From NCBI GenBank assembly GCA_050330855.1, contig JBHJNL010000006.1:1-64000 (forward strand): a DNA stretch of 64,000 nucleotides, written 5' to 3'. Below, one piece after another: positions 48,990-58,294 of this stretch. The position numbers were made by a program, and so were the translations under genes. Position 1 is the first letter of the stretch, and every line of letters begins with the position of its first letter. A model generated the notes under the pieces. The model saw nothing but the letters and a program-made list of their open reading frames with translations, searched no databases and had not been told where the DNA came from. The DNA is from RCC1774 sp050330855 (lineage in GTDB: Bacteria > Cyanobacteriota > Cyanobacteriia > Thermosynechococcales > Thermosynechococcaceae).

Positions 48990-50936
48990 TTAAATATCTA
49001 ACTCAGCTAGATTGAGTCGAGGGCCATGGGTCTCGATGAATTCGCGACGAGGGGCAACGCGATCGCCCATCAAGATCGTAAAAATCCGATCCGCTTCAGC
49101 GGCATCTTCAATATCAATCTGTTTTAGGGTGCGCGTTTCAGGATCCATGGTGGTTTCCCAAAGCTGCGTCGGCATCATTTCACCTAGACCCTTAAATCGC
49201 TGAATGGTGTAGTTGGCATTTGCCGGAAATTCATTGGCGATCAGGGTCTGAAGTTCGCGATCGCTATAGCAATAGTAGTGAGATCGCCCCCGTTCAATCT
49301 TATACAACGGCGGACAGGCGATATAGATATAGCCCTGTTCTAGCAAAGCACGCTGATACCGATAGAAAAACGTTAGCAATAGCGTCCGAATGTGCGCGCC
49401 ATCGACGTCTGCGTCCGTCATGATAATGACGCGGTGGTAGCGCAGTTGCGAGACGTCAAACTCATCGCCCTTAATCCCTAGCCCCAGTGCGGTAATCAGC
49501 GACTGGACTTCGTTGTTTTTATAGATTTTGGCATCGTCAGTTTTTTCAATGTTGAGAATTTTGCCTCGCAACGGCAGGATGGCCTGAAATCTGCGATCGC
49601 GTCCCTGTTTTGCACTGCCGCCCGCACTGTCGCCCTCAACAATGTAGATCTCTGATTCGCTGGGATCGCGGGAGCTACAGTCTGCCAGCTTGCCGGGGAG
49701 AGTCGAAGATTCTAACACCGACTTACGACGCACCAATTCACGGGCGCGACGGGCTGCTTCAGCCGCACTAAACGCCTGTAGCGCTTTGTCGAGAATGGCG
49801 TCAATCACATTAGGGCGAAACTCTAGATACTCGGTGAGTACCTCACCGACCAAAGAGTCAACCACCCCTCGGACTTCGGTGTTACCCAACTTCGTTTTGG
49901 TCTGGCCTTCAAATTCAGGTTCAGGGACTTTGACCGAAATGACGGCTGTCATCCCTTCCCTGACGTGCTCACCCCCAAAGTTAGAGTCACTGTCCTTGAG
50001 CTTCTTGCGCTTACGAGCTTGGGTATTAATGGTTCGAGTCAGGACGGTTTTCAACCCTTCAAGGTGAGTTCCCCCATCGATGGTTCTAATGTTATTGGCA
50101 AAACCCAGCATGTTATCGGTGTAGGCGTCTCGGCACCACTGCAGCGCGACTTCCACCTGAATATTTTTGCGTTCCCCTTCTACATAGACAATCTCTTCAT
50201 GAATCGGATCCTTGTCCCGGTTCATATACTCGACATATTCTTTGATACCACCGTCGTAGCGGTAGGTCTCGACATGGGGTTCAGAGGCCCCAATCACATC
50301 CAGGCGATTATCCCGAAAGATCATCTCGACGCCAGCATTCAAATAGGCCAGTTCTCGAAAACGACTGGCTAGCGTTTTGTAGTCAAACTCGGTCCCAGTC
50401 GTAAAAATTAGAGGATCGGGCAAGAACGAGATAGAGGTGCCGGTTTCTTTGCGATCGCTCTTCGATTCTTCTAACTCAGTGACGGGAACGCCCCGTTCAA
50501 ACCGTTGAATAAACAGTTTATTTTCTCGCCAAACCTTGGCCTCGACCCAAGTCGAAAGAGCATTGACCACCGAGATACCGACGCCGTGCAAACCACCGGA
50601 CACCTTATAACTGCTGCCATCGAACTTGCCGCCTGCGTGTAAAACAGTCATGACGGTTTCTAGTGCTGACTTTCCGGTTTTAGGGTGTAGCCCTGTAGGA
50701 ATACCTCGACCATCATCTGCGACAGATACGCTGCCGTCCGCATTAAGGTCGATATAAATATGCTTACAGTGTCCGGCCAGCGCTTCATCGACAGAATTAT
50801 CAACCACCTCGTAAACTAAGTGATGCAGTCCCTTCGGGCCAGTGCTGCCGATATACATGCCCGGACGCTTGCGAACCGGATCTAGCCCCTCTAATACTTG
50901 AATTTGGTCTGCACTGTAGCTTGAGTTTGTGGTCAT
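48990..50936 (-). CDS. gyrB: DNA gyrase subunit B
   Basis: The 648-residue ATPase subunit of gyrase, which introduces negative supercoils with GyrA. The GHKL ATP site shows E-V-V-D-N-S-V-D-E-A and D-D-G-R-G-I-P, with G-G-L-H-G-V-G; the Toprim domain has E-G-D-S-A-G-G-S-A and D-A-D-V-D-G-A-H-I-R. The C-terminal end is standard. ATG 50936 gives the normal beginning (T-T-N-S-S-Y-S-A-D-Q-I); an upstream in-frame start adds 18 cysteine-containing residues unlikely to be real. Divergent from miaA. Confidence 0.97.
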   Translation of the reverse strand: MTTNSSYSADQIQVLEGLDPVRKRPGMYIGSTGPKGLHHLVYEVVDNSVDEALAGHCKHIYIDLNADGSVSVADDGRGIPTGLHPKTGKSALETVMTVLHAGGKFDGSSYKVSGGLHGVGISVVNALSTWVEAKVWRENKLFIQRFERGVPVTELEESKSDRKETGTSISFLPDPLIFTTGTEFDYKTLASRFRELAYLNAGVEMIFRDNRLDVIGASEPHVETYRYDGGIKEYVEYMNRDKDPIHEEIVYVEGERKNIQVEVALQWCRDAYTDNMLGFANNIRTIDGGTHLEGLKTVLTRTINTQARKRKKLKDSDSNFGGEHVREGMTAVISVKVPEPEFEGQTKTKLGNTEVRGVVDSLVGEVLTEYLEFRPNVIDAILDKALQAFSAAEAARRARELVRRKSVLESSTLPGKLADCSSRDPSESEIYIVEGDSAGGSAKQGRDRRFQAILPLRGKILNIEKTDDAKIYKNNEVQSLITALGLGIKGDEFDVSQLRYHRVIIMTDADVDGAHIRTLLLTFFYRYQRALLEQGYIYIACPPLYKIERGRSHYYCYSDRELQTLIANEFPANANYTIQRFKGLGEMMPTQLWETTMDPETRTLKQIDIEDAAEADRIFTILMGDRVAPRREFIETHGPRLNLAELDI

Positions 50937-51089
50937 AAACTGAAATGCTCCTGTAAGCAACTCAAAGCAAGCTTTACATTTAAAATGCAAAAAATCATCT
51001 AAATTCTACCACAAAAGCCTTCGTCGCGGCCCTAGCTGCTTCTGCTTATAAGTTTAGATTACAGATCCATCGCTGTTGTTTTAAAGCCA

Positions 51090-52001
51090 ATGAGTCAACC
51101 GGGGTTAATTGTGATTTGTGGCCCCACTGCGACGGGCAAGTCTCGAATGGCACTTCACCTAGCTGAGCAGCTCGGTAGCCCGATCTTGAGTGCCGACTCT
51201 CGCCAAGTCTATCGAGGGTTTGATATTGGCACTGCGAAGCCGTCGCTAGAGGAGCAATCTCACGTTTCCCATCACCTCATCGACATCTGTGATCCCACCG
51301 AGACGTTGACCCTGGCCCAGTTTCAACAGCAGACTCAACATCTCATTGAGCAGTATCAAGCTCAAGGCATTATACCCCTATTGGTGGGCGGCACCGGCCT
51401 CTATATTAAAGCCATTGTGCAGGGGCTACAGATTCCTAGGGTGGGGCCACAGGTGGAGTTGCGATCGCAATTCCCCGATCAACCCCAAAGCTATGAATGG
51501 CTGCAGCAGATCGATCCTGACGCTGCAGGCAAAATTCACCCCCACGATCGGGTGCGGACCCTGCGAGCGTTGGAAGTGTTTTATGTCACCGGCATCCCGC
51601 TCTCACGGCAGCAGGGGCATCGTCCTCCGAGCTACCCCATCCTTCAAATTGGTCTAGATGATGGGCAAGACTTAGACCTTCATACGCAACGCATTGAGCA
51701 ACGGACCCATCACATGATCGATCAGGGCTGGCTGGTAGAAATTCAAACATTGATTGAAAAATACGGTGCTGACTTACCGTTACTGAATACATTGGGCTAT
51801 CAACAAATGAAGCAGCACCTCCAGGGAAAGATATCTTTGGCAGAGGCGATCTCCTTAACAGTTCTCCATACGCGCCAGTTCGCAAAGCGGCAACGCACTT
51901 GGTTCCGAGCAGATCCAAGCATTGCTTGGTTTGCGGCGGCAGAACCCCATCTGCGGTCTCAAGTAGAAGCGAAGTTAAGCAACGCTCTAAGGCGGTTATA
52001 G
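51090..52001 (+). CDS. miaA: tRNA dimethylallyltransferase
   Basis: Adds a dimethylallyl group to N6 of adenosine-37 in tRNAs that read UNN codons. The 303-residue protein has the P-loop G-P-T-A-T-G-K-S at 11-18, D-S-R-Q-V-Y near 36-41, the substrate motif G-G-T-G-L-Y, and D-R-V-R-T-L-R-A-L-E. The C-terminal R-Q-F-A-K-R-Q-R-T-W-F is typical. It stands alone between gyrB and the DprA-like gene. Confidence 0.96.
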   Translation: MSQPGLIVICGPTATGKSRMALHLAEQLGSPILSADSRQVYRGFDIGTAKPSLEEQSHVSHHLIDICDPTETLTLAQFQQQTQHLIEQYQAQGIIPLLVGGTGLYIKAIVQGLQIPRVGPQVELRSQFPDQPQSYEWLQQIDPDAAGKIHPHDRVRTLRALEVFYVTGIPLSRQQGHRPPSYPILQIGLDDGQDLDLHTQRIEQRTHHMIDQGWLVEIQTLIEKYGADLPLLNTLGYQQMKQHLQGKISLAEAISLTVLHTRQFAKRQRTWFRADPSIAWFAAAEPHLRSQVEAKLSNALRRL

Positions 52002-52077
52002 AGGCTCCCTAGAAATTCCTACGCACAAGCCAGCCCCGCTTTGTTAAAATAGCTGGGTTGTTTAGACTTCAACCTCT

Positions 52078-52593
52078 TTGACTCAATCCCTTGACCTGCT
52101 GGTGGGTGATCCTAAGGCCGACGAGTTTTTGCAAGAGTTAGCCGCAATTCAGCAAACCAGCTCTAAGCGCATCGCATTGCTCGGATCTCGCCACGTACCA
52201 CTGATGCATCAGCACATGATCGAAATGATGAGCTATGCCCTCGTGCTGACGGGTAATCGTTTGATCACCTCTGGAGCCATTGGTACCAACGCTGCCGCCA
52301 TTAAAGGCGCAACCCGCGCCGATCCCAGTTTACTGACCGTTATTTTGCCCCAAAGTATGGACCGGCAACCCCAAGAGTCAAGGGAGCAGCTAGAAAACGT
52401 GATGCATTTAGTTGAGAAGCCTGAAAACGATACGATGTCTCTAGGCGAAGCCAGCGCACTGTGCAATCAAGAAATTGTGTCTCGTTGTGAACAGCTTGTC
52501 TGTTTTGCGTTCCATGATAGCCAGACCTTACTCAAAACCTGCCACGATGCCGAAGCTCAGCGCAAGCTGGTGACACTGTTTTACTTTGATTGA
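52078..52593 (+). CDS. DprA-like Rossmann-fold protein (cyanobacterial)
   Basis: A 171-residue protein with a Rossmann-type core: R-I-A-L-L-G-S-R-H-V-P, then L-I-T-S-G-A-I-G-T-N-A-A-A-I-K-G and T-V-I-L-P-Q. This is the layout of the DprA/Smf and lysine-decarboxylase-like nucleotide-binding family, and relatives in cyanobacteria are often labelled DNA recombination-mediator protein A. Nothing confirms a DNA role. The start is TTG 52078 with no clear ribosome site; the N-terminus T-Q-S-L-D-L fits the family. It converges with the proline-rich gene and their ends overlap by 13 bases. Confidence 0.7.
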   Translation: MTQSLDLLVGDPKADEFLQELAAIQQTSSKRIALLGSRHVPLMHQHMIEMMSYALVLTGNRLITSGAIGTNAAAIKGATRADPSLLTVILPQSMDRQPQESREQLENVMHLVEKPENDTMSLGEASALCNQEIVSRCEQLVCFAFHDSQTLLKTCHDAEAQRKLVTLFYFD

Positions 52594-54056
52594 GCATCAG
52601 GCCTAATAATCATCGGCCGAATGGGTGAACTGTTTTTGCGTCTTAGGGGTCTAGTCGCATCAGGTTCTTTGACCTGGGCAGACTCATCCGGTGCCGCCGA
52701 CACGGGAGGCGATGGTTGCGTGGCTTGGGGTTTGGATGACGATGCTAAAGGCTGCCACGTCAGTTTGCGATTGCCATTGACGGGAGGACTTTCTGAATTA
52801 TTATTTCCATTCCCTCCATTCCCTTGGCGAAGCTCTGGAGCAAGGGAGGTCGAGCGAGGCTCTGTGATTTGTATCTTTGCCTGATCAGGCTTAGGGGGCG
52901 TTGACTCTGTTGGCGTTTGCTCAGGTTGAGATGAGCGGTTAACAATTTTCGGTAAAGACGAAAAACGAGAGGCTGCTGTAGTTGATACCGGAGCGGCTTC
53001 GGGTGAAGAATGGTCCGAGGCCGCATTGGGTTGGGTGACAGCAGGTTCGTGTGGGGCCGGATTGGATTTAGCGGGAGGTGATGCAAAGATACGATTCTCG
53101 CCAGGTGAGCTAGACACGGCATTTGCTTCCGGCTCTACAGGCTTGGGGGTTCGTCGCTCAAAAATAGAAGGCCGACTCGATTCAGATACAGGATTGGCAG
53201 CAGCCGGATTTGGGGTAGGGGGCATTAACGAAGAGGTAGACTTCTCTGCTTCAGGAGAGACTGGAATGGTTCGTGCGTCGATCTTTCCTGGGTTAGGGGC
53301 AGTAGAAAGGGGAGGTGTCTTTGCTGCCGTTGCTGGAGGGGACATCTGAGTTGCAGGCTTTGCCGGTGGAATCGTACTTGCAGGGGGCATCTGTGTCGCA
53401 GACTTTGCCGGAATAATGCTTGCAGGAGGCATCTGCATCGCAGGCTTTGCCGGTGGAATAGTGCTTGCAGGAGGCATCTGCGTCGCAAGCTTTGCCGGAT
53501 GGGGGGGGATAGTCGGTGCGCTAGGTGATGTCTTGCCATTGAGGCCAACGACCGTCTCGGAAGACGACGACGGCAGCTCCACCGCTGCCGTGTCTGTGGA
53601 GGTGAGGGTGGGGGTTGGTTTTATCGTTTTATAGGATGCAGGGACTTGAGGCGGTGGGCTTGTCGGCGTGGGTAAGGGCATTTTCGCCACCGAGGGCGCA
53701 ATAGTAACGGAGGGATCGCTACAGGTCACCACGCGCCACACTGGATCGTTCTGACAAAATTCTAAAAATTTTTGATAGACCTGGGAGCAATGATTATTGC
53801 TCTGTAGCGGCAGTTCTTCATTTTTGACCACAACATCAAACTCAGACGCCTGCAGTGTGGAGCGAGTGCTATCGACTAAAACCTCGACGGTCGCTAGCTT
53901 TGCAAAGGGGCACTGACCCGGCTTTTCCCTCGCCATCACGTAATCTTCTCGAAAGATCAGTACTTCAAGACCACAACTTTCAAGAATTCCTGTGATTGTC
54001 GGATAGAGCTTGTCGAGGGCAACAGCCACCGTCATGGAGCAGGTATATCGAGCCAT
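52581..54056 (-). CDS. Proline/serine-rich protein with conserved N-terminal domain
   Basis: A 491-residue protein. Residues 1-115 form a compact alpha/beta domain with cysteines (C-G-L-E-V-L-I-F and C-P-F-A-K-L and C-S-Q-V-Y-Q-K-F-L-E-F-C), which I cannot assign to a known family. The remaining 375 residues are low-complexity, rich in Pro, Ser, Ala and Thr, and include at least three copies of a 15-residue unit around M-P-P-A-S-T-I-P-P-A-K-P-A-T-Q (about 190-235). The tail is basic (R-R-K-N-S-S-P-I-R). Such tails often act as flexible linkers or binding platforms. It converges with and overlaps the DprA-like gene by 13 bases. Confidence 0.6.
   Translation of the reverse strand: MARYTCSMTVAVALDKLYPTITGILESCGLEVLIFREDYVMAREKPGQCPFAKLATVEVLVDSTRSTLQASEFDVVVKNEELPLQSNNHCSQVYQKFLEFCQNDPVWRVVTCSDPSVTIAPSVAKMPLPTPTSPPPQVPASYKTIKPTPTLTSTDTAAVELPSSSSETVVGLNGKTSPSAPTIPPHPAKLATQMPPASTIPPAKPAMQMPPASIIPAKSATQMPPASTIPPAKPATQMSPPATAAKTPPLSTAPNPGKIDARTIPVSPEAEKSTSSLMPPTPNPAAANPVSESSRPSIFERRTPKPVEPEANAVSSSPGENRIFASPPAKSNPAPHEPAVTQPNAASDHSSPEAAPVSTTAASRFSSLPKIVNRSSQPEQTPTESTPPKPDQAKIQITEPRSTSLAPELRQGNGGNGNNNSESPPVNGNRKLTWQPLASSSKPQATQPSPPVSAAPDESAQVKEPDATRPLRRKNSSPIRPMIIRPDAQSK
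53345..53502. repeat. Minisatellite of 42-45-bp units inside the proline-rich gene
   Basis: Three full units (53349-53393, 45 bp; 53394-53435, 42 bp; 53436-53480, 45 bp) and a partial fourth. Each contains GCTTTGCCGG or a close variant and GCAGGAGGCATCTG or a close variant. Unit lengths are multiples of three, so the reading frame stays open when copies are gained or lost. Confidence 0.8.
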
Positions 54057-54475
54057 ATCGAGGGGTGTAGAGTTATAGAGGCCAGCAGGAGGATCGAGTT
54101 CGCTTACTGTATAACAATCAAATCCTCAGTAACGATAATATCGTCCTGGTTACCCCCCGGTCTTTAAGGATTCAAAGCAACGAACTTCCTCCCTAACCAT
54201 AAGCTGACTCACAAGTTTGATCAAGACGTTTATGGATGGATTAACAGAATGATTCGTCGATAGGGGAACAGGAATGAAAGGCTCGATTACATCTATCTCA
54301 TTAGCTCAAGTTGAGAGGGAATCGCGTTGAGACTTAGGTCTAGCCAGATCTCGGCTGATGTTCAAGGCCTCCACTAACGACAGGATCGAACACTTCTAAG
54401 CGTTAAACACGGCAAAGCGCCCTAAACTATTAGCCAGTATAAATTTTTTGTTATCTACTTCTTTTTTGGGTCTCT
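54057..54475. other. Intergenic region before tmk
   Basis: A 419-base divergent region with no convincing gene. TATAAA at 54438-54443 is a candidate tmk -10 without a recognisable -35. A short palindrome CGATA-A-TATCG lies near 54135. A frame of 18 codons near 54274 is too short to support. Confidence 0.35.
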
Positions 54476-55171
54476 ATGCAAGGCAAGCTGGTTGTTTTTG
54501 AAGGCGGCGAAGGTGGTGGCAAGTCGACACAACTGGCACGATTGAAAGATTGGCTCATGGATAGCCCGTGGCGACAGCAACTCCAGAAACAGGTTTCTAA
54601 GCCATGGGTGGTCACAACCCGCGAACCAGGTGGGACTGCTTTGGGAGGGCGACTGCGGGCTATGCTGCTTGAAGCCCAAACCCCGACCGAACCTGCAATT
54701 ACCGATCAGGCCGAACTGCTCCTCTATGCGGCGGATCGCGCCCAGCATGTTGCTGAATTTATGCGCCCCCATCTTGAACAGGGGCGTTTGGTGTTATGCG
54801 ATCGCTATACTGCATCCACGCTGGCCTATCAGGGCTACGGGCGAGGTATTGATCTAGACTTAATCCATCAACTCAATCACATTGCCACAGCAGGCTTAAG
54901 GGGTGATTTAACCCTTTGGCTCGATATGGATGTCACTGCCGGTCTTAACCGTGTGCGAGATCGTAGCGCGAACCAAGCTTTTGACCGAATGGAGTCTGGC
55001 GAGATAGCGTTCCATGAGCGAATCCGGGCGGGCTTTCGTGATATCGCAGCTCAAGAGCCTGACTCGACCGTTAAAATTGATGCGGCTCAAGAGCCTGACA
55101 CCGTTGCCGTCCAAATTCAAGCTGTGATGGCTGAGCGCCTACAACAATGGCATCCCCTTACTCAAAACTAG
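54476..55171 (+). CDS. tmk: Thymidylate kinase
   Basis: Phosphorylates dTMP to dTDP for DNA synthesis. The 231-residue protein has the P-loop E-G-G-E-G-G-G-K-S-T at 9-18, the DR[YH] motif in C-D-R-Y-T-A-S-T-L-A-Y-Q-G, and F-D-R-M-E in the lid region. It is slightly longer than usual because of an insert near residues 30-48. The last 25 bases overlap holB, an arrangement (tmk-holB) seen in many bacteria. Confidence 0.95.
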   Translation: MQGKLVVFEGGEGGGKSTQLARLKDWLMDSPWRQQLQKQVSKPWVVTTREPGGTALGGRLRAMLLEAQTPTEPAITDQAELLLYAADRAQHVAEFMRPHLEQGRLVLCDRYTASTLAYQGYGRGIDLDLIHQLNHIATAGLRGDLTLWLDMDVTAGLNRVRDRSANQAFDRMESGEIAFHERIRAGFRDIAAQEPDSTVKIDAAQEPDTVAVQIQAVMAERLQQWHPLTQN

Positions 55172-56070
55172 TCGGCCAAGAACAGGCTGTGATGCTGCTT
55201 GAACGTGCGATCTCAACCCACCGCATCGCTCCGGCCTATCTATTTGTCGGCCCCCACGGCGTCGGTCGAAGCCTCGCAACCCAAGCATTTTTGCAGCAGC
55301 TCCTTGAAGACTCCTCCCCACGATCTATTGACAACCATCCAGATGTGCTCTGGATTGAGCCGACCTACTTACAACAGGGCAAACTGATCACAGTGTCAGC
55401 GCTGGTAGCCAAGGGCGATAAACCCCCAAAAGCCCAGCCCCAGGTTCGCCTTGCTCAAATTCGTCAGATCGCTCAATTTCTAAGCCAGTCTCCCTTAGAG
55501 GCAAGCCGCCAGTGCATCGTCATTGATCAGGCTGAAACCATGCGAGAGGCCGCTGCCAACGGGTTGCTTAAAACCCTAGAAGAACCTGGCAATGCTACCT
55601 TAATCTTGCTCGCTCCCACCACCGATAGTCTGCTGCCCACCCTGGTGTCTCGCTGCCAACACATCCCCTTTAGGCCGCTCACCGCCACTCAAATGGAGCA
55701 GGTGCTCACCCAATCTAACCAGGCTGAAGTCCTCAATCATGCCCCGGTCTTATCAATGGCCCAGGGCAGCCCTGGGGCCGCACTTTCCGCCTGGGAGAAG
55801 CTTCAGGCAATACCGGCAGAGTTGATTGAACGTTTTCACCACTGCCCCTCTACGGCAATGGATTGCCTAGCCCTGGCCCAAACAGTAGAACAGTCCCTCG
55901 ACTTAGAAGAGCAGCTCTGGCTCCTTGATTATCTGCAGCAGATTTATTGGCAAACCTACGGGCAGGCTCACCGCTTGCGGAGCCTTGAAATGGCTAGGCA
56001 GTATCTGCTCTCTTACGCCCAGCCTCGCCTCGTCTGGGAAGTGACGCTGCTTGAACAGATGAAAACCTGA
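55147..56070 (+). CDS. holB: DNA polymerase III delta-prime subunit
   Basis: A 307-residue clamp-loader subunit. The N-terminal AAA+ module has the G-P-H-G-V-G-R-S loop (Arg replaces the Walker Lys, consistent with the non-hydrolysing role of delta-prime), L-L-K-T-L-E-E-P and the sensor region S-R-C-Q-H-I. The zinc-ribbon cysteines of some homologues are absent. ATG 55147 lies within the tmk end. tRNA-Phe follows 39 bases after the stop. The other clamp-loader gene, holA, is about 2 kb away on the opposite strand. Confidence 0.9.
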   Translation: MASPYSKLVGQEQAVMLLERAISTHRIAPAYLFVGPHGVGRSLATQAFLQQLLEDSSPRSIDNHPDVLWIEPTYLQQGKLITVSALVAKGDKPPKAQPQVRLAQIRQIAQFLSQSPLEASRQCIVIDQAETMREAAANGLLKTLEEPGNATLILLAPTTDSLLPTLVSRCQHIPFRPLTATQMEQVLTQSNQAEVLNHAPVLSMAQGSPGAALSAWEKLQAIPAELIERFHHCPSTAMDCLALAQTVEQSLDLEEQLWLLDYLQQIYWQTYGQAHRLRSLEMARQYLLSYAQPRLVWEVTLLEQMKT

Positions 56071-56109
56071 TCCGAGTTCGTCAATTCGATGTTACAATTG
56101 TCCGAGTCC

Positions 56110-56182
<73 letters not shown>

Positions 56183-56202
56183 TTTAACTCAAAATCCATC
56201 TA

Positions 56203-56811
56203 TCAATCGCAGTTTGCCGATTGGCAGAATAGGTTGAGGCGTCTTCGTCGCAGTGATAGTGCTGTATAGATGCCCCCGTAGCCTAGATTCACCGAAATAA
56301 ATAGCCCCTTGACCAGAGTCGACTCTACCTGTGGGAATAGGTACACCGTAGCCAGTAGGACCAGAAGAATTTCCACCAAAGCCACGATGTAGCCATAGTG
56401 CCTTGGATCCCAATAGGATAGCGGACTGATAAATCGGTAGGGGTGAAACGGGAAAAAATGACGATGGGCATCATCGTTATGCACCGGCAGATCGAGGAGC
56501 GAATGCAGAACTGAACTCCCGCACAATACCGCTAGAAGCTGAGCATGACACGCAATCCCAATCCCTAAACCAAGCCCTGCCAAAGGGATAGAGTGAAATA
56601 AGTTAGTCCAATTTTGCCAAAGCGGTTGGTAGTAGGTTTCTGTCCAAAGCTGTTGCGGGGGGATGCCCTTGACCTTTGCCCATAGGTAAAGCGTAAACAT
56701 GGGAATGTCGGGCAATATTGCCCCCACGGCAATGATGGGTAAAAGTTTTTCGGTCTGCTGGTGAGGCAACAAGAGCGCCAAATTCAAGATGGCATGGCTA
56801 GGCGTATTCAC
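56203..56811 (-). CDS. Predicted membrane-bound metal-dependent hydrolase-like protein
   Basis: A 202-residue membrane protein with about five hydrophobic segments. It starts T-P-S-H-A-I-L-N-L and has A-I-L-P-D-I-P near 35-41, L-H-S-L-L-D-L-P near the middle, and D-D-A-H-R-H-F-F-P-F-H-P before a Trp-Asp-Pro-Arg-His-Tyr stretch. The spaced His/Asp residues and layout resemble the YdjM/LexA-regulated membrane hydrolase group, which is uncharacterised. No catalytic assignment is possible. It ends about 20 bases from tRNA-Phe. Confidence 0.55.
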   Translation of the reverse strand: MNTPSHAILNLALLLPHQQTEKLLPIIAVGAILPDIPMFTLYLWAKVKGIPPQQLWTETYYQPLWQNWTNLFHSIPLAGLGLGIGIACHAQLLAVLCGSSVLHSLLDLPVHNDDAHRHFFPFHPYRFISPLSYWDPRHYGYIVALVEILLVLLATVYLFPQVESTLVKGLFISVNLGYGGIYTALSLRRRRLNLFCQSANCD

Positions 56812-56872
56812 AGGTCACCCCATTGATGCAACTTTTTAGTACGGTAGCACTAGCGATGAAATATCTCAGGCA

Positions 56873-57451
56873 TCAGCCTGAACCGTTAGCTCGATCTAAG
56901 AGGGCTACCCATAGGCGTCGCGACCCTTGAGGGCTGCTGTAAAAGAGCAGATCGATTAACAATTTTAAGGCTAAATCGCTGAGGGAACGACTGGAAAGAT
57001 GCTCTGCCTCCATGCGTTCTTCGTAGGTATTGGTGAACTGGTCTATATAGTCACCTAGCAGTTCTGTTTGATAGGGCTGGCGGTTCTGTTCCGCAGTCTC
57101 TTCAAGTAACAGCACTGCTTTACGGATTGTCTCTTGGTGCTGCTTGGCAAGATGACAGCTAATCAGCACCAGAGATCGCGCCTCATCAATGTCAAGCTTT
57201 TTACGACCGCCGGTGCCCCGCCGCATCGGGTTCGATTGGCGCAGTCGCCACAGCGCCACGCGATCGCCCACCAAATCTTGCAGGTCTAAATCTTTAGAGG
57301 CCTGCAGAATAGCCTCAGACCCGATCCCCACCAACGACTCTAGGGCGAGCAGCACCAGATCAATTTGGGTTTTGATATTGTCCAACTGGGCCGTATCGGG
57401 TTGAGCCTCATGCTCCAGCGGTAGAGTTGTGTTGTGCCAGCGACTGGGCAT
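56873..57451 (-). CDS. DUF3038 protein
   Basis: A 192-residue helical protein conserved in cyanobacteria as DUF3038. Characteristic stretches are I-D-L-V-L-L-A-L-E-S-L, D-R-V-A-L-W-R-L-R-Q-S-N-P and G-G-R-K-K-L-D-I-D-E-A-R-S-L-V. No enzymatic motif, signal peptide or membrane segment is visible. Function unknown. The gene lies between the membrane hydrolase-like gene and DUF4168, all on the same strand. Confidence 0.85.
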   Translation of the reverse strand: MPSRWHNTTLPLEHEAQPDTAQLDNIKTQIDLVLLALESLVGIGSEAILQASKDLDLQDLVGDRVALWRLRQSNPMRRGTGGRKKLDIDEARSLVLISCHLAKQHQETIRKAVLLLEETAEQNRQPYQTELLGDYIDQFTNTYEERMEAEHLSSRSLSDLALKLLIDLLFYSSPQGSRRLWVALLDRANGSG

Positions 57452-57669
57452 ATTAACAGGTCAAGCTAAGGCTCTGGCAACGCTCGTTTTTCATGCTGAT
57501 GATTTCCTGCAGCTTTTCTTAGCATCTTGAAGGAAATCAACATCGATTAAACGCAGTTGCCATGATTATCTGTCATTATTCCATGACGCCTGTCCTCTGG
57601 GGGAAGCATTCCCTATGGGTGAGAACGCTCACTGCCCTGTGCCGCCCAGAAAGGGCAAAGACGCTCTGA

Positions 57670-58128
57670 TTATTGACGCTGTCTAAGCTCTTGATCGAGA
57701 CGCTGACGATAGAGGGAATTGCTACGTACTTTTTCAGTAATCTGATTAAACTCCCAGTTAGTTAGGCCGTTGCGCTGAATGACATCTGCCGATTGATTAT
57801 AAAACTCAGTGCAGGTTGATTGAACCGAGTTAGGTAGATCGTTCTGGCGACACACATTTTTGGGGGTTTCTCTCCCCATATAAGAGCGGACCTTGTTGAG
57901 TGCATTAATACGGATTTTCTCCATTTGCAGAACGGCGTCTGCATAATTGCTGACTTTGGGCAGCAAACTTTGGGCGTGGGCCACTGACGTGATCTCAAGC
58001 TGTGATAAGTCCCGTGATAGTCCAGGGACGCCCCCCGACAAACTGCCTACGGTAGACAATAGCAACACGAATAGAAGCCGGTGACGAACCGGAAGAATGC
58101 GCGGAAATGGTCGAACGAAATGTGCCAT
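57670..58128 (-). CDS. DUF4168 exported protein
   Basis: A 152-residue protein with an N-terminal signal: basic start (V-R-P-F-P-R-I-L-P-V-R-H-R), hydrophobic core L-L-F-V-L-L-L-S-T-V, and a probable cleavage after A-H-A. The mature part is the helical DUF4168 domain (Y-A-D-A-V-L-Q-M-E-K-I-R and Y-N-Q-S-A-D-V-I-Q-R-N-G-L-T-N-W-E-F-N-Q-I). Likely periplasmic; role unknown. ATG 58128 is preferred over an in-frame start nine codons upstream. Downstream, TGCCCT/AGGGCA may form a weak terminator near 57635-57660. Confidence 0.8.
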   Translation of the reverse strand: MAHFVRPFPRILPVRHRLLFVLLLSTVGSLSGGVPGLSRDLSQLEITSVAHAQSLLPKVSNYADAVLQMEKIRINALNKVRSYMGRETPKNVCRQNDLPNSVQSTCTEFYNQSADVIQRNGLTNWEFNQITEKVRSNSLYRQRLDQELRQRQ

Positions 58129-58294
58129 GAACCTCTTGAAATCCAAACAAACCACTATTGATTAGCTTTGCTAGTCTTGAATCATTTCTGGTGTGGGAAG
58201 TTCCACAGTGACTCACTCTTTTTTTACAACGATCTCAATATTCGATGTCTAGAAGCAGATTTGACTATTTTACCCGGTTCCTTGGTCTTGCCGA

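Noticed and set aside
52760..53122. Leucine/histidine-rich frame in the proline-rich gene
   Set aside because: Shifted reading of a low-complexity repeat; no independent start signal.
53345..53502. CRISPR-like array
   Set aside because: Units are contiguous without unique spacers and stay in one reading frame, so this is a coding minisatellite.
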